The translations under genes and the position numbers were made by a program. The notes under the pieces are model-generated. The model saw only the letters and a program-made list of their open reading frames with translations. It did no database searches and had not been told where the DNA came from. Shown here piece by piece: positions 46,054 to 61,783 of a DNA stretch of 64,000 bases (positions are counted from its first letter, which is position 1; each line of letters opens with the position of its first letter). Origin of the DNA: Sparassis latifolia (lineage: Eukaryota > Basidiomycota > Agaricomycetes > Polyporales > Sparassidaceae); NCBI GenBank assembly GCA_018466975.1, contig CM031561.1, forward strand, positions 1,178,001-1,242,000, written 5' to 3'.

Positions 46054-46232
46054 TGTGACGGGTCGGTTCTGATGACTGTTACTCGTTATGGACTGCTTAC
46101 TACTTACATAAGCAAGTTGCTTTTAATCCTTTACACTCACCATCTAGCTGTACTTACTCAGTCTTAGCTTACTCTGGCTATATATTGAGTCCACTACAGC
46201 CCTGGTGAGCCTAATGACCTAGGCTCTTTACA
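46054..46232 (+). repeat. 3' LTR of the non-autonomous element
   Basis: 179 bp. It differs from the 5' LTR at the fourth base (G for A), in GACTGTT against GACCGTT, and in CTAATG against CTAAGG. Followed by the GTACA target duplication. Confidence 0.9.
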
Positions 46233-46237
46233 GTACA

Positions 46238-46810
46238 GTCCATAGAGCTCCAATTTCGGTTGTGAATATCTTGACTCCCATTCGTTTATGGGGATCGATC
46301 CATAGCGCGCTGGATGTTTTCAGCCTTCATCGTCATATTGTCCCAATATAAATCCAACAGCGTACTTGCTTGAGTCCACAGATAGCACCACAGGATTGTC
46401 CACTTGGTAGTTAACTGGGTGAAGTGCCGGTGCAGAAGTGATAGCGGTTTTTAGCTCGTCGAATGCATCTTGTCGCTGGTCGGTCCATTCAAAGTCGACA
46501 GTTTGACGAGTCAACTCCATGAGTGGTTGGGCGATTAACGAGTACTGATGAATCCAAATGCGTACGGTTCCACATAGTCCTAGAAATGCACGCACATCGT
46601 GTACTGTCTTCAAAACTGGCCATTTAAGGATTTTCTCTATTTTCTGGTCATCGGGCAGGCGTCCTTCCGGGTGCATGTTTGTCCAACATTAAGGACTCGT
46701 TGGCGGGCCAATTGGAACTTCTTTCCTGAGAACGTAGCTCCAGCGTGTCCTATTCGATGCAAAATCCGGTGCACATCCAATGCATGTTCCCATATGAAAC
46801 ATCTGATTCT
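46238..46810 (-). pseudogene. Ty3/gypsy element 1 pol: RT thumb and RNase H start
   Basis: The minus strand reads FIWEHALDVHRILHRIGHAG then ATFSGKKFQLARQRV (end of the RT palm), a frame change near 46680, then RLPDDQKIEKILKWPVLKTV, HDVRAFLGLCGTVR, and RNase H opening VLSVDSSKYAVGFILGQ. It belongs with 42052-43709, from which it is separated by the 2.4-kb LTR element. At 46810 it is cut by the LTR of element 2. Confidence 0.75.
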
Positions 46811-47451
46811 TGTTACGCGGCAGTGAAACACGAGCGTCAAGTCGAGTTGTCACGAGACAAGGTCTTAGTCTAAGACACAAGTCCGTTTAAGTGACACTTC
46901 TGGCGATGTCCTCGCACTGAAGGTCGATCAGAGTTCATTCTTATGACTCGTAGTAGCTGTCTGCTACTAACGGTCGATTTCAGTCAAAGGCAAGTGAAAA
47001 GCTGGTTTAATGGTAACCAGGTCGAGATGGGGATCCAGCTCGACAAGGTCGTCTATTTATACAAAAGGTATCCGCAGTACTACGCAGTAATGCGGGATCG
47101 TTCATTGGCTAGATAAGGTGAAACGATATCTGGGCATGGTAACGGCAAGGAAGTAATATGTATGAGAAAGCTGAGTAAGGTCGTGAGAGATAATCAGTAC
47201 TAATGGGGATAACGAGTCATGTATCAGAACGAGGTAAAGATGAGGCATACATGCACGTCTTGCATGTGCGATAAGAAGAAGGTCCGGAGTTGGATCCGAT
47301 GTAACCCCAGACTAGGGGTTCTAGACATCTGGGTAAAGAATCGGAGGTTGCGCTCCGATGAGTCACGTGTTGGATCACGTGGTTTGGTAACGTAAAGGGA
47401 ACAAGGAAAAGAAAAAGAAAAGACGCGCCACAAGTGAGGAGCGTTGTAACA
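46811..47451 (-). mobile_element. 3' LTR of Ty3/gypsy element 2
   Basis: 641 bp. On the minus strand it begins TGTTAC (47451) and ends GTAACA (46811), a matching terminal inverted hexamer. It contains TATAAATAG (about 47054-47062), a good LTR promoter. It is preceded on the coding strand by a purine-rich GACGGGAGCTGA tract. No second copy exists near the element's 5' end. Confidence 0.7.
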
Positions 47452-47498
47452 TCAGCTCCCGTCTAACGTTTCTTGTCCCACAAGAAATATTGTGATCT

Positions 47499-51562
<4,064 letters not shown>

Positions 51563-51622
51563 TTCTTGTGATTTACCAGATGGTTTGTAAAAGACCGTAT
51601 TCTGTGCATTACAGAATAATGA

Positions 51623-52584
<962 letters not shown>

Positions 52585-53773
52585 TCATGTGATTGTGTCT
52601 GTGTCCAACCCGGGCTGTATCGTTCTAGCACGGGTGAAACTTCCAGATTGGGGGTGGAATTGTCTGTCGTTGGCTATATGGCCCTTCTTTCCGCATAGGA
52701 AACATAATCCTTCTTTCATTCTCTTCTGTCGCTCATCCGGGGATAAGCATGAGATATTGACACGATCAACATCCATCGCGTTTGGATCCTTTGCAGAAGC
52801 CGAGTAGTAGGGACGATGGACAGATCGGCCCTTTCCTCGCGTCGTCGTAGTGGCTCCTCGCTTGAAGATCTGAGCAGATCTCCATTGGTTATCAAACCGC
52901 GAGGCGTATTCATACCACTTGTCAAGTGTCTTGGGCATGCTTTCCATCCCATATATCCTTTGTCGGAGTGGGTCGTTAAGTCCCCACTTGAAATACTCGA
53001 TATTTCCGGCATCTTCTAATTTCGCCTTGGATTCAATCAATCGGAATTCAGCAATGTAGTCGTCCGCAGTACGAGTTCCTTGCTTGATGTTACGCAGCAA
53101 GGTACGAGCAGTTTCTTCAATATTTTCATCGCCAAATGCTTTGTTCACACTCGCAATGAAGTCTCTCCAACTCCCATAAGAAAGGAAGTCGTCATTGGTG
53201 AGTTCCGTTTCTATGAAGCTCTGTGCCCATGATCCTGCTGTTCCTCCTTGCATGTGCAATAGCACGAATGCGATCTTCTGATTGTCCTCCTGGTAGACAT
53301 GGCTATTTCCGCCATGTAATTCTTGCATTGGTTTATAAATTCCTAAGCTTCGAACGGTCTGAACCGTTGAAGATCTCGGGTTTTCTAAAACCAAGTTCCT
53401 TCTGGCTGACATGGTGACATCCTTCATCCATGGTAATTGTAGCCATCGGTGGTATGTAATCGGATATGATTGGTGCAAGAATCGGTTGGGGTACGGGATC
53501 CTGGACAGAGAGGTTCCAAGGGGCGTCTGGTCTTTCTCCTGGATAAGAGATAGGTATGCCGCTGTCTGCGATGTGTGATAGTCACGAGCCTCCAACGTTA
53601 TGGGGTAGGCCTGCTTCGTAGTCACCACTTGGGTGATCAATGTGTTGATCTGGTCTGATGAGTAAAGGTCGTCCGTTTAAAACGTGTACGTTCCTCTGTG
53701 CGTCCCACTCTGCCTGAGATGGGAGGAGATCAATGTATTGCTTGGGAAGAGCAGTCGGGTTGATAAAGTTCAA
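52585..53773 (-). pseudogene. Element 2 gag (frameshifted, altered zinc knuckle)
   Basis: Begins [20 protein letters not shown] at 53773, meets a stop near 53582, and continues in another frame. The capsid-like core includes [40 protein letters not shown] and [20 protein letters not shown], followed by [20 protein letters not shown] (Retrotrans_gag type). The nucleocapsid zinc knuckle reads [14 protein letters not shown], so the fourth ligand (normally Cys) is Arg. It would have built the virus-like particle. Confidence 0.8.
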
Positions 53774-54123
53774 ATCCAGCGTGGATAAATTCTCCTGTGT
53801 GACCTACGTCTACACGTAGACTGCACACCGTCCTTGACTAAGTGGGTTCGTTCGTCGTTGGCTAACAAGCCCGTAGAGTGTCTTCTGTCTTCAGACTGAT
53901 ACACCTATTTGCTGATTGCTCGAGTGATTACCTCAGCCTCCTCGGCCTATTGGTCTCTCGGACAGACCCCTCTCCGAAGATGAGTGATCAGTCTATCCCT
54001 TCAGCTACCTCGATTACAGAGTAATCTCAAACGGTGCTTTAGCAATCGAATCGGGTGTATCGTTCAGTCTTCAAGGTTCGGTCCGGTCGGTAGTTCGTTG
54101 TTAGACTCTAGGAAGTCAGCCCA
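53774..54123. other. 5' leader of element 2 without LTR
   Basis: No similarity to the 641-bp 3' LTR is visible. It contains a small inverted repeat CTACGTCTACACGTAGA (about 53803-53819). A primer-binding site could not be assigned. Confidence 0.4.
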
Positions 54124-54239
54124 TTCAGTCATGTTTGTGAACTGGACTCCCATTTACCCTGACATTGTCATGAACTGGACAGCCAGCGGACGTCGGCCCA
54201 TCGGTCTGTGTAAGGAGTTGTAAGCGATCGGCTCATGGC

Positions 54240-55260
54240 GAGAAAGGAAATGCTGGAGTGATCGGCCTACCACCATAGGAGTATTTCTGAGCGATCGGCC
54301 CACCGCCATGGTGCTACTATTATATAGGCATGGGCCCACCGCCACGGTGATAGTTCTGAGCGATGGGCCCACTGCCATAGGTAGTGTTCTGAGCGATGGG
54401 CCCACCGCCATAGGTAGTGCTCTGAGCGATGGGCCCACCGCCATAGGTAGTGTTCTGGGCGATGGGCCCATCGCCACTGGGGCTATTATACAGCCATCGG
54501 CCGACTGCCATAGGTAGTGTTCTGAGCGATGGGCCCACCGCCATAGGTAGTGTTCTGAGTGATGGGCCCACTGTCATAGGTATATTTCTGGGTGATGGGC
54601 CCACTGCCACTGGGGCTATTATACAGCCATCGGCCGACCACCATAGGTAGTGTTCTGAGCGATGGGCCCACCACCATAGGTAGTGTTCTGGGCGATGGGC
54701 CCACCGCCATAGGTAGTGCTCTGAGCGATGGGCCCACCGCCATAGGTAGTGTTCTGGGCGATGGGCCCACCACCACTGGGGCTATTATACAGCCATCGGC
54801 CAACCGCCATAGGTAGTGCTCTGAGCGATGGGCCCACCGCCACTGGGGCTATTATACAGCCATCAGCCGACCACCATAGGTAGTGTTCTGAGCGATCGGC
54901 CCACTGCCATAGGTATATTTCTGAGCGATCAGCCCACCGCCATGATCCTATTATACAGCCATCAGCCCACCACCACCGTGGTAGTACTGAGCGATCGGCC
55001 GACTGCCAGGGGGTAAGTTCTGAGCTATCGGCCGACTGCCAGGGGGTAAGTTCTGAGCTATCGGCCGACCATCTCGGGGCTACTATACAGCCATCAGCCC
55101 ACCGCCATAGGTAGTGTTTTGAGCGATGGGTGTTATTCTGAGCAGTGGGCCCACCGCCATAGGGGTACTTCTGAGCAGTAAACCCATCACCATAATGCTA
55201 TTATTTAGTGATGGGCTGACCGCCATAGGGGTAGCTCTGAGCAGTGGGCTCACCGACATG
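54240..55260 (+). repeat. 33-bp GC-rich minisatellite, left arm
   Basis: About 30 units like GATGGGCCCACCGCCATAGG + TAGTGTTCTGAGC. GGGCCC cores occur at 54332, 54365, 54398, 54431 and 54464, exactly 33 bp apart. Variants carry CGGCCG or CGGCCC instead. Because 33 is a multiple of three, several frames stay open by chance, giving 11-residue repeats. Confidence 0.9.
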
Positions 55261-55399
55261 GTGTTATTAGTCAGTGATTGATTCACCATTATAATGCTGG
55301 CAGTGCCTGGACTCAGCAAGACACCTAATCGCTAACCTGACACTACATCTTTAGTGGAGTTTTTACAACATAGAGTCCTGCCTGAAACTTATTGTAGCT

Positions 55400-57000
55400 G
55401 TCGTATAGAGTGCAGTCCCACCATTTTATGAGTTCCTGATATATGGCGAACCATGGCTTTACATTCTAGTGATGGCGAGACTCAAGCTGCCAAAAAGTCG
55501 CCAACCTGGCTGTCCTTCTCTGGCGAAGTTTGTTAAACTTGGAGGACTGTCTGAAACTTGTAGCAGAGAATTTATAAAGTTAAATTCCATCATTTTATGA
55601 GTTTCTAGTATATGGCGAGCCATGGCTTTACATCCTGGTAATGGTGTGACTCAACTAGTAAAAAACTCGCCAACCTGGCTCTCCTTCTCTGGCGAAGTTT
55701 GTTAAACTTGGAGGACTGTCTGAAACTTGTAGCAGAGAATTTATAAAGTTAAATTCCATCATTTTATGAGTTCATAGTATATGGTGAGCCATGGCTTTAC
55801 ATCCTGGTGATGGCGAGACTCAATTTGCCAAAAAGTCGCCAACCTGGCTGTCCTTCTTTGGCGAAGTTTATTAAACTTAGAGAACTGTCTGAAATTTGTA
55901 GAAGAGGACTTATAAAATTAAATTCCATCATTTTATGAGTTCCTAGTATATGGTGAGCCATGGCTTTACATCCTGGTGATGGCGAGACTTAATTTGCCAA
56001 AAAGTCGCCAACCTGGCTGTCCTTCTCTGGCAAAGTTTATTAAACTTGGAGAACTGTCTGAAATTTGTAGAAGAGGATTTATAAAGTGCAGTGCTGCCAT
56101 TCTATGAGTTCCTAGTATATGGCGAGCCATGGCTTTACATTCTGGTGATGGTGTGACTCAACTAGTAAGAAAGTCGCCAACCTGGCTCTCCTTCTCTGGT
56201 GCCATTTGTTAAACTTGGAGGACTGTCTGAAACTTGTAGCAGAGAATTTATAAAGTTAAATTCCATCATTTTATGAGTTCGTAGTCTATGGCGAGCCATG
56301 GGTTTACATCCTTGTAATGGTGTGACTCAACTAGTAAAAACCTCGCCAACCTAGCTCTTCTTCTTTGGTGAAGTTTGTTAAACTTGGAGGACTGTCTGAT
56401 ACTTGTAGTAGGGGATTTATAAAGTGAAGTGCCACCATTCTATGAGTTCCTGGTATATGGCGAGCCATGGCCTCACATTCTGGTGAAGGTGAGACTCAAC
56501 CAGTAAAAAACTCAGCAATCTGACTCTCCTTCTGTAGTAAAGTTTGTCAAACTTGGAGGACTGTCTGGGATTGATAGTAGCTGCAGCATCAAGTGAAGCA
56601 CCATCATTGTTTGAGTTTCTTGTAGATGGGAACTATGGCTTAATATCCTGATAATGGCTAGACTCAACCGATAAACATATCGCTAACCTGGCTCTTCTTC
56701 TCTGATGAAGTTAGGCAAACTTGAAGCACTGTCTGGAATTTATAGTAGACATTTCATAATGTGAAGTGCCATCACTTTCTGAGTTCCTGATTAATGGTGA
56801 GCTATAGCTTCATATCCTGATGATAGCTAGACTTAACCAGGAAAAGAATGACCAATCTGGCACTTGTTCTCTGATAAAGGTTGTCTAACTTAAAGCACTG
56901 TTTAAAAATTGAAGTAAATGTTATATCAAGCGGTGCCAGCATTTCGTGAGTTCCTTATAGATGGTGAGCCACAGGGAAAATGTAACTGGCAATATGATAC
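55400..57000 (+). repeat. 169-bp satellite-like array, left arm
   Basis: About 9-10 head-to-tail units. The marker TTAAACTT (or variant) occurs at 55533, 55702, 55871, 56040, 56209, 56378, 56547, 56715 and 56884, steps of 169 with one of 168. Each unit carries GCGAGCCATGGCTTTACAT and a GTCGCCAACCTGGCT block. Units grow more divergent toward the centre. Confidence 0.92.
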
Positions 57001-58180
57001 TTCTTTTTTCACATACACTGATGAATTTCATATGATATAAAGTACTAACTATAAGTTGTAGCAGTAGCTATATACTGTGATGTCCTTTTATATGGACTTC
57101 TGGCTGATGTCAGGCTGTGTTTGTACATTTTGGCAAAGTGTGGATGCACTGAGATTCAATGCTGATAATCTGCTATTTATTATAAAGTGAAGAATCTAAG
57201 CCTTTCAAAACTTAGAGCAGCAGTTGCATTACTGTTCAATGCCAGTGCTGTATGACTTCGTAGTTGGTTTTGAGCCACATCTAATCATCCTAAATACACT
57301 CACAAGTTAGCATGCTAACCGGCTGTGATAATCTTATATATGTATAATATGAAAGAGTGACTAAATCTTACAACAGCAGTTGTATGCTCTCAATTAGAAG
57401 CCTTGCATTACTTCTTGAAGTTTAGCAAGATACACATAGCCATTCTAATGATCTGTGAACACTTTGAGAAGTTCAGCATACAACTTACCATTTCTCTGCA
57501 TGATACTATGTGTAATAAAGTACAACACTTTATATGCAAAATATGATGTTGTGGTTAGTTTTGATTGTAATCACTTAGTGTTATGTGAAGAATTCAATAT
57601 TGTCTACCTTTAATGAACTTCACGTGACTTGCTGAACTGGTCAAGGAATCACACTTTCCTTTTTAGTCTCCGAGTGCACACACATCTACATGAACATAAT
57701 GGCTCCTATATGTGTTTTCTTCTATATATTTGAGATTCTTCTTCAATAAATTTTTCTATCTACATTAAAGGATGGTGATTACATAGACCTTATATCAGAG
57801 TTAGATAGATTCTTGACACACTTATAAGAAGTCTATAGAGCTCAGAGTGAAATATTGCTAACTCTTCGGAAGTGAACTTTGCTGTTTTTTGAGAAGTAAA
57901 GCTTGCCAATCACTTAACATTACAGTTGACTACATGTTGTCTTGAAAAAGATACATCTGTCATTTTCTAACAAATGTCTGGCATTTAGTTATATGAAAAG
58001 CAAAACACACTTCATAAACTTAAGTGTAGCTCTCTCCAAAGAATTACACTTAATTGTTATTGACAATTAATAGCTGTTAAGTCACAATATGATATTGCTA
58101 CTCCAAGTTGCAGTTCATACTCCACAGTATATAACTTTGGCCATAAGTTTCAGATAATACTCCATTGCATACAGACTTTA
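57000..58180. other. Unique AT-rich centre of the giant inverted repeat
   Basis: No ORF above about 60 codons has coding character. The sequence is AT-rich with no internal repeat. The edges grade into highly diverged 169-bp units. Confidence 0.6.
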
Positions 58181-60330
58181 TTACAGAAGCAGCTAGTCGT
58201 TTAGCATTTTTATGTGTGAAACCATGGCTGGCCATCAATCAGGAACTCATAACATGGTGGCCCTTCACTTTATATAACAGCTGTTATCAATTCCAGACAG
58301 TGCTTCAAGTTGAATTAACTTTACCAGAGAAGGACCGCCAGGTTAGTGGAGAATCACCAGATTAAGTCTAGCCATCCTCAGGATGTGAAGCCATGGCTCG
58401 ACATCTATCAGGAACTCATGAAATGGTGGTGCTTTACTTTATATACCAACTACTATGAATTTCAGATAGTGCTCCAAGTTTTGTGAACTTTGTCAGAGAA
58501 GGAGAGTCAAATTGCTGAGTTTTTTACTGGTTGAGTCTCACCTTCACCAGAATGTGAGGCCATGGCTCGCCATATACCAGGAACTCATAGAATGGTGGCA
58601 CTTCACTTTATAAATCCCCTACTACAAGTATCAGACAGTCCTCCAAGTTTAACAAACTTCACCAAAGAAGGAGAGCTAGGTTGGCGAGGTTTTTACTAGT
58701 TGAGTCACACCATTACAAGGATGTAAACCCATGGCTCGCCATAGACTACGAACTCATAAAATGATGGAATTTAACTTTATAAATTCTCTGCTACAAGTTT
58801 CAGACAGTCCTCCAAGTTTAACAAATGGCACCAGAGAAGGAGAGCCAGGTTGGCGACTTTCTTACTAGTTGAGTCACACCATCACCAGAATGTAAAGCCA
58901 TGGCTCGCCATATACTAGGAACTCATAGAATGGCAGCACTGCACTTTATAAATCCTCTTCTACAAATTTCAGACAGTTCTCCAAGTTTAATAAACTTTGC
59001 CAGAGAAGGACAGCCAGGTTGGCGACTTTTTGGCAAATTGAGTCTCGCCATCACCAGGATGTAAAGCCATGGCTCACCATATATTATGAACTCATAAAAT
59101 GATGGAATTTAACTTTATAAATTCTCTGCTACAAGTTTCAGACAGTCCTCCAAGTTTAACAAACTTCGCCAGAGAAGGAGAGCCAGGTTGGCGAGTTTTT
59201 TACTAGTTGAGTCACACCATTACCAGGATGTAAAGCCATGGCTCGCCATATACTAGAAACTCATAAAATGATGGAATTTAACTTTATAAATTCTCTGCTA
59301 CAAGTTTCAGACAGTCCTCCAAGTTTAACAAACTTCGCCAGAGAAGGAGAGCCAGGTTGGCGAGTTTTTTACTAGTTGAGTCTTGCCATCACCAGAATGC
59401 AAAGCCATGGCTCTCCATATACCCAGGAAGTCTAAAATGGCAGCACTGGACTTTATAAATCCTCTTCTACAAGTTTCAGACAGTCCTTCAAGTTTAACAA
59501 ACTTCGCCAGAGAAGGAGAGCCAGGTTGGCGACTTTTTGGCAAATTGAGTCTCGCCATCACCAGAATGTAAAGCCATGGCTCACCATATACTAGGAACTC
59601 ATAGAATGGTGGCACTGTACTTTGTAAGTCCTCTTCTACAAGTTTCAGACAGTCCTCCAAGTTTAACAAACTTCGCCAGAGAAGGACAGCCAGGTTGGCG
59701 ACTTTTTGGCAGCTTGAGTCTCACCATCACCAGAATGTAAAGCCATGGCTCGCCATATACCCAGGAAGTCTAAAATGGTGGCACTGCACTTTATAAATCC
59801 TCTTCTACAAGTTTCAGACAGTGCTCTAAGTTTAACAAACTTCGCCAAAGAAGGAGAGCCAAGCTGGCGACTTTTTTACTAGTTGAGTCTCACCATCACC
59901 AGAATGGGAAACCATGACTTGCCATATATCAGGAACTCATAAAATGGCATTTATAAATTCTCTTCTCCAAGTTTCAGACAGACCTCTAAGTTTGACAAAC
60001 TTCACCAAAGGAGAGCCAGATTGCTGAGTTTTTTACTGGTTGACTCTCGCCATCACAAGAATGTAAAGCCATGACTCTCCATATATGCAGGAAGTCTAAA
60101 ATAGCAGTACTGCACTTTATAAATTCTCTTCTACAAGTTTCAGACAGTCCTCCAAGTTTAACAAACTTTGCCAAAGAAGGAGAGCTAGGTTGGCAACCTT
60201 TTGGCAAATTGAGTCTCGCCATCACCAGAATGTAAAGCCATGGTTCACCATATATCAGAAACTCATAAAATGGTGGCACTGCACTCTATACGACAGCTAC
60301 AATAAGTTTCAGGCAGGACTCCATGTTGTA
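58181..60330 (-). repeat. 169-bp satellite-like array, right arm
   Basis: The same unit in reverse orientation, about 12 copies. The marker AAGTTTAA (or variant) occurs at 58307, 58476, 58645, 58814, 58983, 59152, 59321, 59490, 59659 and 59828, each step exactly 169. Two outer steps are shorter (59988, 60154), showing small deletions. Confidence 0.92.
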
Positions 60331-60479
60331 AAAACTCCACCAGAGATGTAGTGTCAGGTTAGCGATTAGGTGTCTTGCTGAGTCCAGGCACTGCCAGTAT
60401 TATGATGGTCAACCAATCACTAACTAATAACACCATGTCAGTGAGCCCAGTGGCAGTAGGCCCATCTTTCATCTGATAC

Positions 60480-61065
60480 TCTTGGAGATGGGCCCACTGC
60501 TCAGCTATTGTACTCTGGCTATAGGCCTATTGGTGGCAATAACATGCTCTGGTGATGGCCAACCCTCTGACCTTTGGCGATGAGCCCATTCTTCATCTTA
60601 CACTCATGGTGATGGGCCCACTGCTCATTGATCATACTTTGGTGGTGGGCCCATTGCTTAGAGAAACATGCTGTGATGATGGCCAACACTCTGACCTTTG
60701 GCAGTGGGCCCATTCTTCATCTTACACTCATGGCGATGGGCCCACTGCTCCTTGATTATACTCTAGCGGTGGGCCCATTGATGGCGACAACATGCTTTGG
60801 TGATGGCCAACCCTCTGACCTTTGACTACTCTGATGGTGGGCCCATTGCTGGGAGAAATATGCCCTGGCGATGTCCAACTCTCTGGCCTTTGGCAGTGGG
60901 CTGATTGCTGGCGAAAACATGTTCTAGTGATGACCTATGCCATGGGTGCTTGCACTAAGGCCCTGACTGAGGGTACTTTGGCGATGGGCCCATTTCTGGC
61001 AGTAACATGCTCTGGCGATGGCCAACCCTCTGACCTTTGGCAGTGGGCCCATCCTTCATTTTACA
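60480..61065 (+). repeat. ~124-bp GC-rich tandem repeat present only in the right arm
   Basis: Units contain ATGGCCAACCCTCTGACCTTTGG, split here as ATGGCCAACCCTCTGACC plus TTTGG, and TGGGCCCATTCTTCATCTTA. CTCTGACC copies fall near 60565, 60689, 60813 and 61028, the first steps about 124 bp. The left arm has no counterpart. The same family reappears at 63300-64000. Confidence 0.75.
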
Positions 61066-61445
61066 CTCTTGGCGGTGGGCCCACTGCTCAGAAGTACCCC
61101 TATGGTGGTGGGCCCACTGCTCAGAACATCACCTATGGCAGTGGGCCCACTGCTCAGAAGTACCCCTATGGCGGTGGGCCCACTGCTCAGAATAACATCT
61201 ATGACAGTGGGCCCACTGCTCAAAAGTACCCCTATGATGGTGGGCCCACTGCTCAGAACATCACCTATGGCGGTGGGCCCACTGCTCAAAAGTGTCTCTA
61301 TGGTGGTGGGCCCATCGCTAAATAATAGCATTATGGCGATGGGCCCACTGCTCAGAAGTACTCCTATGGCGATGGGCCCATTGCTCAGAACTACCCCCAT
61401 GGCGGTGGGCCCATCACTCCAGCCTTCCCTTCATCGCCATGGGCC
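61066..61445 (-). repeat. 33-bp GC-rich minisatellite, right arm
   Basis: About 11-12 units like GGCGGTGGGCCCACTGCTCA + GAAGTACCCCTAT, the reverse complement of the left array's type. It is shorter than the left array, so the two arms have expanded or contracted independently. Confidence 0.88.
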
Positions 61446-61783
61446 CATCACTGACAGCTCTCTACACAAACCGATGGGCCGACGTCCGCTGGCAGTCCAG
61501 TTCATGACAATGTCAGGGTAAATGGGAGTTCAGTTCAGGTAACATGACTGAAAGGTGTGGTGATCGCTGGACTTGCGCGATTTCTCAAGTCTCTCAAGGT
61601 CAGTGTGACCTGCTGCAAGTTCTCATGGCTCCCAACAGTAAGTTCTATTGCTCTCCTTGTGGAATCTGACTCCTTTGTGATGTTATCTGACCTTTCTATG
61701 TCATATCAATCCCCTTTCTACAACTGATCTCCCGCGATCCAGGACTGATCGAAGACTTGTCTGCTTGCCACAATCTACCTGCC

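Larger units (their letters stand above)
43824..46232 (+). mobile_element. Non-autonomous LTR retrotransposon (2.4 kb) with 5-bp TSD
   Basis: It has two 179-bp LTRs (43824-44002 and 46054-46232), beginning TGTRACGGGTCGG and ending CTCTTTACA, that differ at only about three positions. It is flanked by GTACA direct repeats (43819-43823 and 46233-46237). A purine tract GGTAGGGGAGGG lies just before the 3' LTR; a near copy (GGTAGGGGAGAG) occurs internally at about 44560. There is no pol gene, only two ORFs of unknown type, so it must use another element's enzymes. It is inserted inside Ty3/gypsy element 1 and is young, judged by LTR similarity. Confidence 0.9.
41465..46810 (-). mobile_element. 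Ty3/gypsy LTR retrotransposon 1 (truncated, nested insertion)
   Basis: Minus-strand element with its 3' LTR at left, then integrase, the RNase H end and part of reverse transcriptase. It is interrupted by a complete non-autonomous LTR element (43824-46232) and cut at 46810 by the LTR of Ty3/gypsy element 2. Gag, protease, the catalytic RT region and the 5' LTR are missing from this window. Several stop codons show it is dead. Confidence 0.8.
54124..61552. mobile_element. Giant foldback element: 7.4-kb inverted repeat made of tandem arrays
   Basis: The left arm starts TTCAGTCATG (54124) and the right arm ends CATGACTGAA (61552). Both continue inward with ACTCCCATTTACCCTGACAT, TGTCATGAACTGGAC and GGACGTCGGCCCATCGG. 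The arms stay colinear through an outer array of 33-bp GC-rich units, a ~140-bp junction (55260-55400 with 60290-60440) and an inner array of 169-bp AT-rich units. The centre (about 57000-58180) is unique. There is no coding gene inside. The layout resembles foldback (FB-type) transposons whose terminal repeats consist of tandem subrepeats. No transposase or target duplication was identified, so mobility is inferred. Confidence 0.7.

Noticed and set aside
54240..55260. CRISPR-like regular repeats
   Set aside because: The units are contiguous without unique spacers, and the genome is eukaryotic.
54154..55319. Long open frames with 11-residue repeats on both strands in the 33-bp arrays
   Set aside because: A 33-bp unit keeps frames open by arithmetic. 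Several frames on both strands are equally open and no start, intron or domain favours one.
61018..61521. 167-codon open frames in the right-arm array
   Set aside because: Same reason: products of the 33-bp unit, mirrored from the left arm.
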